Positions 33,759 through 41,006 of a stretch of DNA of 64,000 nucleotides are shown one piece after another (the first letter of the stretch is position 1; each line of letters opens with the position of its first letter). Where the stretch lies: assembly GCA_029265405.1 (NCBI GenBank), contig JAJUJI010000013.1, positions 34,312 to 98,311 on the forward strand, given 5' to 3'. This stretch comes from Clostridiales bacterium (lineage in GTDB: Bacteria; Bacillota; Clostridia; Oscillospirales; Oscillospiraceae). The translations under genes and the position numbers were made by a program. The notes under the pieces are model-generated. The model was given only the letters and a program-made list of their open reading frames with translations. It ran no database searches and was not told where the DNA came from.

Positions 33759-34808
33759 ATGAGAAAAATAACAGTTTTGATTCACGCGCTGCTGTTATTG
33801 GCCGGCCTCTCCGCCTGCTCGACGGCAGGCTCAGGCTTAAAAAAATATCAGGCTACCTATGCGGGACTGTTCGATACGGTAACAGTTATTACGGGCTATG
33901 AAGCAGACGAGGAAACGTTCAATAAAAACGCCGGGCTTATTTATTCGGAACTGGAATACTTCCATAGGCTGTTCGACATATACAATAATTACGAAGGCCT
34001 GAACAATTTAAAAACAATAAACGACAAGGCGGGCGCCGAGGCGGTCAAGGTAGACGAACGGCTGATAGGAATGCTTGAATATGCCGCCGAAATGACAGAA
34101 TACACGGGCGGCAGGTTCAACATAGCGATGGGGAGCGTCCTGTCCTTATGGCACGAGGCGAGGGAATACGGCAGCGCCAATCCGGATCAGGCCAAATTGC
34201 CGGATGCCGACGCCCTGAAGGAAGCCGCAAAACACATTGATATAGGCGATATGATAATTGACAAGGATAATAGCACGGTGTATCTTGCCGATCCGTATAT
34301 GAGTCTGGACGCCGGCGGGATAGGCAAGGGCTATGCCGTTGAGGAGGTTTCCAGGCTTATGCGGGAAAAGGGGCTGGAGGGCTACTTGATCGCAGCGGGA
34401 GGAAACATAGAAACTGTCGGCGGAAAGGAAGGAAACAAATGCTGGACTGTGGGAATAGAAAACCCATTATCGTCGACAGGGGAGGAAGAATACAGGCATA
34501 TCCTTGAGGTGAAGGATCTTGCGGTAGTAACCAGCGGCTCCTACCAGCGCTATTATACGGTTGACGGGGTTCGATACCACCATATCATAGACCCCGTTAC
34601 GCTGTACCCCAAAAACACCTTTGTTCTGGTTACAGTCGTTTCAGACGATTCTGCGAAGGCCGACGCACTGTCTACCGCGCTTTTCAATATGAGCCTTGAG
34701 GAGGGGCTTGAGCTTATTGAAAAAACGGAAGGAACAGAAGCATACTGGCTGTACCCAGACGGGACAGAGAAGTATTCCAAAGAATTCTATAAGCTTATGG
34801 ACGATTGA
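33759..34808 (+). CDS. apbE: FAD:protein FMN transferase lipoprotein
   Basis: A 349-residue ApbE-family lipoprotein. The signal peptide ends at the lipobox LSAC (about residue 19). The conserved blocks are DAGGIGKGYAVEEVS, AAGGNIETVGG and HHIIDPVTLYPKN; the Gly-rich and Asp residues bind FAD and Mg. It attaches FMN to Thr of target flavoproteins (RnfG/D, NqrC, or secreted reductases). No protein with the DgxSGAT acceptor motif was noticed in this window, so its target is elsewhere. The ATG at 33759 has AAAGGA upstream; the frame is open 20 codons earlier but without a site or signal peptide. It precedes the sensory hydrogenase unit but has its own promoter. Confidence 0.92.
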   Translation: MRKITVLIHALLLLAGLSACSTAGSGLKKYQATYAGLFDTVTVITGYEADEETFNKNAGLIYSELEYFHRLFDIYNNYEGLNNLKTINDKAGAEAVKVDERLIGMLEYAAEMTEYTGGRFNIAMGSVLSLWHEAREYGSANPDQAKLPDADALKEAAKHIDIGDMIIDKDNSTVYLADPYMSLDAGGIGKGYAVEEVSRLMREKGLEGYLIAAGGNIETVGGKEGNKCWTVGIENPLSSTGEEEYRHILEVKDLAVVTSGSYQRYYTVDGVRYHHIIDPVTLYPKNTFVLVTVVSDDSAKADALSTALFNMSLEEGLELIEKTEGTEAYWLYPDGTEKYSKEFYKLMDD

Positions 34809-34870
34809 AAAGCGGCAAAAGCAAAGATAAAAAAGGGAATTATGTTTGATTTATTAACATGTATATCCGC

Positions 34871-34900
34871 TTGAATTATAACTTGGTGTCATGATATAAT
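34871..34900 (+). promoter_or_regulatory. Promoter of the sensory hydrogenase unit
   Basis: TTGAAT (34871-34876) and TATAAT (34895-34900) are 18 bases apart, 34 bases before the 2Fe-2S protein start. Confidence 0.7.
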
Positions 34901-34934
34901 TTTATGAACGGATGCTGAAAAAGGAGCAAAATTC

Positions 34935-35207
34935 ATGGTCGCTGTTGAGGTATGCGTCGGCAACTCGTGCCACATGAAGGGCTCGAAGCGGATAACAGAC
35001 AGGCTAAGGCAATTGGCCGCAGAATACGGCCTGTCCGATGAAATAAAAATAAACGGCGTCCTTTGCATGGATGAATGTATGAACGGGGCCTGCGTCAGGC
35101 TTGAGGGTCGCGTATTCAAGCTTTCTCCGGAGACGGCCGATGAATTCTTTATGAGCGAGATACTGCCCAGGGCAGGAAAAAGCGGCCCGTCCGGAGCGCC
35201 GGAATAG
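34935..35207 (+). CDS. Thioredoxin-fold [2Fe-2S] protein (NuoE/HydA-associated type)
   Basis: A 90-residue small ferredoxin. Cys7 and Cys12 (CVGNSC), with two further Cys in LCMDEC, give the C-x4-C...C-x3-C pattern of NuoE-like thioredoxin-fold [2Fe-2S] proteins. It lacks the N-terminal helical half of full NuoE. It probably passes electrons to the hydrogenase encoded 27 bases downstream. The start ATG has AAAAGGAGC upstream. Such stand-alone 2Fe-2S proteins often precede group C [FeFe]-hydrogenases. Confidence 0.82.
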   Translation: MVAVEVCVGNSCHMKGSKRITDRLRQLAAEYGLSDEIKINGVLCMDECMNGACVRLEGRVFKLSPETADEFFMSEILPRAGKSGPSGAPE

Positions 35208-35234
35208 TGCCTGGCCTGAAGGAGGGTGGTTTAT

Positions 35235-36926
35235 ATGAAGGAATATTTGAAGCTGAATCTATCCATATGTAAAAACTGCTATAAGTGCATCCGTCATTGC
35301 CCGGTCAAAGCAATCAAATTTGAAAACGGCAAGGCAAGCATAGTTACCGACGAGTGCATACTATGCGGACATTGCCTGCTGATATGCCCGCAGGGCACAA
35401 AGGAGATCGTGGATAATACGGCCGAGGCTAAAAAGCTGATAGCCGGGAATGAGCGAGTCTATGCCAGCGTAGCTCCCTCGTTCGCGGCAAACTATCCTGG
35501 GGCTACCATAGCTTCTATGAAAAAAGCCCTTACGAAGCTGGGCTTTTACGACGTTCAGGAAACGGCCATAGGCGCGACGCTGGTAAAAAAGGAATATGAG
35601 CGTATGATCAGAGACGGAAAAGCGGATGTGGTAATTTCCTCCTGCTGCCCTACGGTCAATATGCTTGTTGAAAAGTATTATCCGCAAGCTCTGCCTTACC
35701 TTGCGCCCGTCCTTTCGCCCATGGAGGCGCATTGCCGGCTCATTAAGAACAAGGATCCCGAGGCCAAGACAGTTTTTATAGGCCCCTGCATATCCAAAAA
35801 AGCCGAGGCCGATACATATAAAAATTATGTGGACTGCGCGCTGACCTTTCAGGAGCTGACCCGCTGGCTTGCCCAGGAGGGCGTGGAAATAGAGAAGGCG
35901 GAGGATGCCAGCGACGAGAGCAGGGCAAGAATCTTTCCGACGGCCGGAGGCGTTATAAATACCATGGATAAAGGCAATGCAGGCTTCAGCTATTTATCCG
36001 TGGATGGGATTGAGTCCTGTATGGAAGCCATAAAGGATATCCTGAGCGGCGGCAATGTTCATAAATGCTTTATCGAGCTGTCCTCCTGCAAGGGAAGCTG
36101 CGTTAACGGTCCGGGCATGGATAAAAACAGCCGCATGCCGGTAAAGGGCTACATGGCTGTCAGCGCCCACGCGGGAAAAAAGGATTTTCCGGTCGCTCAG
36201 CCTGAGCCCGGCGAGCTTGAAAAGGAGTTCAAGCCCTTTATAAAAGAGCTTTGCCGGGCCGGCGAGGAGGAAATTTCCGAGGTGCTGCGCAAGCTGGGCA
36301 AGACCAAGCCCGAGCATGAGCTCAACTGCGGCACCTGCGGGTACGATACCTGCCGTGAAAAGGCTGCAGCCGTGCTTCGCGGAAAGGCGGATCTATTCAT
36401 GTGTCTGCCCTACCTGATGGAAAAGGCCGTAGCCTTTTCAGATAATGTCATACAAAATACACCCAACGGCATTCTCGTTCTGAACGAAAAAATGGAGGTC
36501 CAGCGCTTGAACAGCGCAGCCCAGCGCATGCTTCGCATAGAAAAGCCCGAGGATGTGCTGAACAAAAGCGTTACCCGCCTGCTCCCCACCGAGGATTTTT
36601 GCAAGGCCCTGACGGGAGACGAGGCCGGGAAAGGCGCCTTCAACCGCCATAGGCTCTATCTTGCCGAATACGGAACCTACGCGGAGCTGACCATCGTGCA
36701 CGACAAGGAATACAGCCTGATAATAGTATTTATGAGAGACGTGACAGCCGAGGAAACCGAAAGGCAAAGGAAGGAGCAGATAAGCCAGCAGACTATCGAA
36801 ACCGCCGACAAGGTCATCGACAACCAGATGCGGGCGGTGCAGGAGATAGCCTCCCTGCTCGGCGAGACAACGGCGGAAATAAAGGTTGCTTTGACTAAAC
36901 TGAAGGAGTCGCTGCACAGTGAATGA
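35235..36926 (+). CDS. Sensory [FeFe]-hydrogenase with PAS domain (HydS-like, group C)
   Basis: A 563-residue protein. Two [4Fe-4S] ferredoxin motifs (Cys12, 15, 18, 22 and 41, 44, 47, 51) lead into an H-cluster domain with SSCCPT (Cys137 and ligand Cys138), GPCISKK (Cys185) and SSCKGSC (Cys285 and Cys289). All four H-cluster ligands are present, but L3 is divergent from catalytic hydrogenases (usual form MACxGGCxxGGG). A further CGTCGYDTC iron-sulfur domain (about 352-380) is followed by a PAS domain (about 393-510) and a short coiled tail. There is no kinase domain. It probably senses H2 or redox state and passes the signal to the PP2C phosphatase encoded next, whose start it overlaps by 8 bases. 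ATG at 35235, with GGAGGG upstream. Confidence 0.88.
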   Translation: MKEYLKLNLSICKNCYKCIRHCPVKAIKFENGKASIVTDECILCGHCLLICPQGTKEIVDNTAEAKKLIAGNERVYASVAPSFAANYPGATIASMKKALTKLGFYDVQETAIGATLVKKEYERMIRDGKADVVISSCCPTVNMLVEKYYPQALPYLAPVLSPMEAHCRLIKNKDPEAKTVFIGPCISKKAEADTYKNYVDCALTFQELTRWLAQEGVEIEKAEDASDESRARIFPTAGGVINTMDKGNAGFSYLSVDGIESCMEAIKDILSGGNVHKCFIELSSCKGSCVNGPGMDKNSRMPVKGYMAVSAHAGKKDFPVAQPEPGELEKEFKPFIKELCRAGEEEISEVLRKLGKTKPEHELNCGTCGYDTCREKAAAVLRGKADLFMCLPYLMEKAVAFSDNVIQNTPNGILVLNEKMEVQRLNSAAQRMLRIEKPEDVLNKSVTRLLPTEDFCKALTGDEAGKGAFNRHRLYLAEYGTYAELTIVHDKEYSLIIVFMRDVTAEETERQRKEQISQQTIETADKVIDNQMRAVQEIASLLGETTAEIKVALTKLKESLHSE

Positions 36927-38091
36927 TCTATGCGTCGAGATCGGCTTTGTAAGCCTTAATAAGGACGGAGAGCAGCTCTGCGGCGACAGGGTCGTAGCGG
37001 AGCAAGGCGAGGACGGCTCCGCCGTTGCTGTGCTTGCCGACGGTATGGGCAGCGGAGTCAAGGCCAATATCCTAGCTACGCTTACCGCAAAAATACTGTC
37101 CACAATGCTGGCAAATTCCATCGCTTTGGATGAGTGCATAGCAACAGTAGCGGCGACCTTGCCGATTTGCAGGGTCAGGAAGGCGGCTTACTCAACATTT
37201 ACGGCCGCGCGGATTTCAAACAGCACCGAAGCCGAAATCATTCAGTATGACAATCCCGACGCAATATATTTAAAAGGCGGAAAGCCTGCCGAGTACCCGA
37301 AGACGGCAATTTTGATTGATGACAAAACGGTATACATGTCCAAGCTGCGCCTAGCGGATTCAGATCTGCTTGTTATCTTCAGCGACGGGGCGATCCACAC
37401 CGGAATGGGCGGCTTGGTTGACGAATCCTGGGACAGGGACAGCGTCGCGGCTTTTATTGCCTCCGTCTATGCTCCGGATATGTCGGCGAAAGCCTGCGCC
37501 GCCCTGCTGCTTAACGAGTGCCGGAGAAGGTACGGCGGCGCGGCGCTTGACGATACGACGGTCTGCGTCCTGAAGGTGAGAAAAAGGAAGCAGGTCAACC
37601 TTGTCATCGGCCCGCCCGCAAATAAGGAGGACGACCATAAGCTGATGTCGCTTTTCTTCTCAAAGGAGGGCAAGTCCATAGTATGCGGAGGAACCACCGC
37701 AAGGATAGCCGCAGAGTATTTGGGAAAGGAACTTAAAACCAAGCTTGAATACGCGGACGAAGATATCCCGCCCGAATTTGAGCTTGAAGGAGCAGACCTG
37801 GTGACGGAGGGAGTCATAACTATGAACCGGGTCCTGAAATACGCGAAGGAATACCTGGACGAGGGCGTTTTCAGTCTGCCTTGGCGTACGGCGAAGGATG
37901 CCGCCTCGAAAATATCCAGGCTCCTGTTTGAGGAAGCCACCGATATAAATTTCTTCGTCGGCGAGGCGGTTAACCCGGCGCATCAGAATCCTTCTCTGCC
38001 GCTGGCATTCAGAAACAAAATGCGCCTTATTATGGAGCTTTCAGATTGCCTGAAGAAGATGGGCAAAAAAATCAAGGTCAGCTATTTTTAG
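36919..38091 (+). CDS. SpoIIE/PP2C-type phosphatase linked to the sensory hydrogenase
   Basis: A 390-residue phosphatase. The PP2C/SpoIIE metal sites are seen as VLADGMGSG, IFSDGAIH and DDTTVCV (about residues 1-225). A C-terminal region (about 230-390, beginning VIGPPANKEDDHKLMSLF) is a second conserved domain of unknown role. It starts with GTG at 36919, with AAGGAG 10 bases upstream, inside the end of the hydrogenase gene, so the two are translated together. It should dephosphorylate a Ser/Thr target, perhaps an anti-anti-sigma-like protein, in response to the H2 sensor. No kinase or STAS protein is in the window. Confidence 0.83.
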   Translation: MNDLCVEIGFVSLNKDGEQLCGDRVVAEQGEDGSAVAVLADGMGSGVKANILATLTAKILSTMLANSIALDECIATVAATLPICRVRKAAYSTFTAARISNSTEAEIIQYDNPDAIYLKGGKPAEYPKTAILIDDKTVYMSKLRLADSDLLVIFSDGAIHTGMGGLVDESWDRDSVAAFIASVYAPDMSAKACAALLLNECRRRYGGAALDDTTVCVLKVRKRKQVNLVIGPPANKEDDHKLMSLFFSKEGKSIVCGGTTARIAAEYLGKELKTKLEYADEDIPPEFELEGADLVTEGVITMNRVLKYAKEYLDEGVFSLPWRTAKDAASKISRLLFEEATDINFFVGEAVNPAHQNPSLPLAFRNKMRLIMELSDCLKKMGKKIKVSYF

Positions 38092-38103
38092 TGGAAGGTG
38101 CAC

Positions 38104-39042
38104 ATGAATACCCAGCTTTTCAAATATGCTCTTGAGGTGGAGCGAACAGGCTCTATTACGCAGGCCGCAGACAACCTGTTCATGGCCCAGCCTAACCTAA
38201 GCAAGGCCATCAAGGAGCTGGAGGATACGCTGGGCATCGAGATATTCAAGCGGACATCCAAGGGTATGGTGCCTACCGAAAAGGGGGCTGAATTCCTGGT
38301 GTACGCAAGAAATATCGTGGCCCAGATAAACGAAATGGAGTCGCTGTACATATCTCGAAACGAGGCGAAGCAGCGCTTCAATATCGTCATACCCAGAGGC
38401 AGCTATATATCCACGGCATTTACGCGCTTTGTCTGCGAGCTTGACCACGAGCAGGAGATAGATGTTGACGTAAAGGAAACGAATTCGATACAGGCGATAA
38501 GCGATGTTGCCAACGGCGATTATAATCTTGGCATCATACGCTATCAGACCATACATGAAAAGTATTTTCTTGACTTTTTGCTCAATAAGGAGCTTGAGTT
38601 TGACCCGATATGGGAATTTGAGTACCTTGCGATGATGTCCAGGCGGCATCCACTCGCTTCCGTCCCGGAGCTCAGCTTCCACGATTTGAAATGCTACACT
38701 GAAATAGTGCACGGAGACCTAGGCGTACCCTACATGTCGGATAAGGAGGCGAAAAAGCCTCAAAGCGGGGACCGCCTTAAAAAAAGCATATATGTATATG
38801 AGCGAGGAAGCCAGTTCGACCTGCTTTCACAGGTGCCGACCACATATATGTGGGTTTCGCCGGTGCCCGAGATTTGGCTTAAGCGCTTTGACCTCGTCCA
38901 GCGGAAATGCAGGGAAGCGGGCCAGAAATACAAGGACGTGCTTATTTACCCGAAAAGCTACAATTTTACCCAGCTTGACAGGAAATACCTTGACAAGCTC
39001 TATGAATCGAAAAACGAGGTGGCATTTAAAAAATACGTATAA
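38104..39042 (+). CDS. LysR-family transcriptional regulator
   Basis: A 312-residue LysR protein. The N-terminal winged helix-turn-helix is seen as GSITQAADNLFMAQPNLSKA, followed by the linker helix and a substrate-binding domain (about 90-300). It starts 12 bases after the PP2C gene on the same strand (GGAAGG box upstream of the ATG at 38104), so it can be co-transcribed with the hydrogenase module. That is unusual, since LysR genes are more often divergent from their targets. It may control this locus or the GltD-like gene that follows; a perfect AT-rich palindrome downstream (39145-39160) is a candidate site. Confidence 0.9.
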   Translation: MNTQLFKYALEVERTGSITQAADNLFMAQPNLSKAIKELEDTLGIEIFKRTSKGMVPTEKGAEFLVYARNIVAQINEMESLYISRNEAKQRFNIVIPRGSYISTAFTRFVCELDHEQEIDVDVKETNSIQAISDVANGDYNLGIIRYQTIHEKYFLDFLLNKELEFDPIWEFEYLAMMSRRHPLASVPELSFHDLKCYTEIVHGDLGVPYMSDKEAKKPQSGDRLKKSIYVYERGSQFDLLSQVPTTYMWVSPVPEIWLKRFDLVQRKCREAGQKYKDVLIYPKSYNFTQLDRKYLDKLYESKNEVAFKKYV

Positions 39043-39144
39043 ATCAAAAAACGTATATAAAAATGTGTGCTTAATTATGTTTAAAATAAGCCATTACAAT
39101 TAATATATATAATATGGTGATAAAATTAAATATTGCTAAGTTAA

Positions 39145-39160
39145 AATTCAATATTGAATT
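39145..39160. promoter_or_regulatory. 16-bp perfect palindrome, candidate operator
   Basis: AATTCAATATTGAATT is a perfect palindrome between the LysR gene and the GltD-like gene. No LysR T-N11-A site is clear within it. Confidence 0.4.
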
Positions 39161-39171
39161 GCCTGCGGAAA

Positions 39172-39222
39172 AGGGGCGCATATAGATATGGGAATATCGG
39201 TATGCGCCTTTTATATTTCACA
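39172..39222 (+). terminator. Probable terminator of the hydrogenase-LysR unit
   Basis: GGCGCATA and TATGCGCC form the main stem around a central loop, followed by TTTTATATTT. Flanking A and T runs extend the stem. Confidence 0.7.
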
Positions 39223-39330
39223 TTAAGCTTCGCCTTTGCTATCATGAAGACGAAAAGAAGGGCAGCAAGAAAATAAACGAAACTGAGTCGCCCGAAAATA
39301 ACGACGGGCCTTAAATGTGGAGGGTCAATT

Positions 39331-40635
39331 ATGGAAGGCAATGCAGGAAGCGACAGGATGCCGCTGCTTAATCCCAAGGTCAGAAAAAACAGCTTCCTCG
39401 AGGTGGAGCTGGGGTATACGCCCGAGCAGGCTATGGAGGAGGCGGGACGCTGCGCAGATTGTTCTGATAAGACTTGCATTTCAGGCTGTCCTCTAAATGT
39501 AAATATCCCGGCTTTTATTGCCGAGGTGGCTAGAGGGGATTTTGAAAAGGCTTATGAAATAATAAAGGAGCGGAATATACTTCCCGCAGTTTGCAGCCGC
39601 GTTTGCTCCGTCAATCCCAAATGCGAAAGAGCCTGCTTCCGGAGGGACGGCGGGGAGCGAGTGTCAATAGCCGCGCTTGAGCGTTTCGTCGCCGACTGGC
39701 ATAACTTTAATACGAATTACGGCGCCGAGCCGGCAAAAGAATCAGCCGCCGCCCGCAGGATAGCCGTAATAGGCTCCGGTCCGGCAGGCCTTGCCTGCGC
39801 AGGAGAGCTTGCCGAAAGAGGCTATGAAGTCACCGTGTATGAAGAAGGACCGGTTGCAGGCGGAGAGCTGGCTGAAAATATGCCGGGGTTCAGGCTTCCG
39901 GAGTCGGCGCTTGCCAGGGATATCGCAAGCCTGGAGGCTCTTGGAGTTGAAATAATAACCGATAGCCGCTGCGGAAGGGCTGAGGAGCTGCTCGAAGTTG
40001 AGGGCTATGAAGCGGTTTATATAGCCGGACGGAGCAAGCTGCACGCTGAAGCGGACATTAAGGGCGCAAGCCTGAAGGGCGTTTTCAGCGCCGACTGCTT
40101 CCTCAACTGGGTCTGTTCCAAGAATAAGGAAAAATATTATATAGACGCGCCGGAATTCAAGAGCAAAAAAGCTGTGGTTCTAGGCAGCGGCGCCAAGGCT
40201 CTGGACGCGGCCAGAAGCGTCAGGCGGTTCGGAGCCGAGGTTACTATAGTGAGCCGGACGGCCGAAAGCGATATGAAGGTCGGCCCAAATGAGCTAAGGC
40301 GAGCAAAGCAAGAGGATATAGGCTTTATATTTCTGAGCAGCCCGCTTGAGCTTATAGGGCGGGACGGCCATGTGGCCGGCGTATGGTGCGAAAAGCTCAT
40401 GGCCCTGGGCGATGAGAAGACCGGTTTCAAGTATATTCCTCTTTACGAAAGCGAGTTTGAAATCCGGGCCGACATCGTGATAACGGTTGCGGATAGCGGA
40501 AGGGAATACTTTGAAACCGCCGAAAACGGCATCTTCAGCTTCAGCGGGGATGTTCCCGCGGCCGAGGCTATGAGCGCGGGCAAAAAGGCCGCTGCGGTTA
40601 TCGACGAGTATGTAAAAAGCAGGGTTAGAGTTTAA
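39331..40635 (+). CDS. Glutamate synthase small subunit-like (GltD/NfnB-type) FAD oxidoreductase
   Basis: A 434-residue flavoprotein. The N-terminal Cys-rich helical domain (about 30-115) has CADCSDKTCISGCP and CSRVCSVNPKCERAC, for two [4Fe-4S] clusters. An FAD site IGSGPAGLAC (about 145) and a second nucleotide site LGSGAKALDA (about 285) follow. The second is less regular than the usual GGGNxA motif. The family moves electrons between NAD(P)H and ferredoxin or a partner subunit. No GltB or NfnA partner is adjacent. The start has a weak GTGGAGG site. It follows the LysR gene and may be its target. Confidence 0.84.
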   Translation: MEGNAGSDRMPLLNPKVRKNSFLEVELGYTPEQAMEEAGRCADCSDKTCISGCPLNVNIPAFIAEVARGDFEKAYEIIKERNILPAVCSRVCSVNPKCERACFRRDGGERVSIAALERFVADWHNFNTNYGAEPAKESAAARRIAVIGSGPAGLACAGELAERGYEVTVYEEGPVAGGELAENMPGFRLPESALARDIASLEALGVEIITDSRCGRAEELLEVEGYEAVYIAGRSKLHAEADIKGASLKGVFSADCFLNWVCSKNKEKYYIDAPEFKSKKAVVLGSGAKALDAARSVRRFGAEVTIVSRTAESDMKVGPNELRRAKQEDIGFIFLSSPLELIGRDGHVAGVWCEKLMALGDEKTGFKYIPLYESEFEIRADIVITVADSGREYFETAENGIFSFSGDVPAAEAMSAGKKAAAVIDEYVKSRVRV

Positions 40636-40653
40636 GGAGCACGCCGAAAGCCT

Positions 40654-40797
40654 ATGCTTGCCAAAAAAAGCAAGCGCAAGCGTTTGAAATTCAGCGGACA
40701 GGCCATGGCCGTAAAACGGCGGATGGAGCTGGCGCTGGAAAGGATTTATCCCACCTCTTATCAGAGGGCTAAAAATTTGCCGCAGCCGGATTTATAA
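40654..40797 (+). CDS. Small basic hypothetical protein
   Basis: A 47-codon frame, Lys/Arg-rich at its start (KKSKRKRLK), ending in PQPDL. AAGGAG lies 14 bases upstream, longer than ideal. Base use resembles neighbouring genes. No family was recognised; it may be a small DNA- or RNA-binding protein or may not be translated. Confidence 0.35.
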   Translation: MLAKKSKRKRLKFSGQAMAVKRRMELALERIYPTSYQRAKNLPQPDL

Positions 40798-40959
40798 GCG
40801 GCGGAGCACAGTCGGGTCTGCCCGCCGTTATATTAGGTAAAAACGTCAGCCAACGTTTCCGGATATATGTGCTAATATTCGTCAAGTCCCACCCTTGCTT
40901 GACGAAATACGGAAAATCCTAATGACTCCCAAAGCATCCGGTTCGGCGAAGGATATATG

Positions 40960-41006
40960 CAAACGGCAGCCGCTTTCTTCTCAGGCGGCTGCCGTTTGTG
41001 CTTTTT
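40960..41006 (+). terminator. Terminator after the GltD-like gene
   Basis: CAAACGGCAGCCGC (40960-40973) pairs perfectly with GCGGCTGCCGTTTG (40985-40998), followed by TGCTTTTTT on the plus strand. The T-tract runs up to the end of the converging CE15 gene. Confidence 0.85.
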
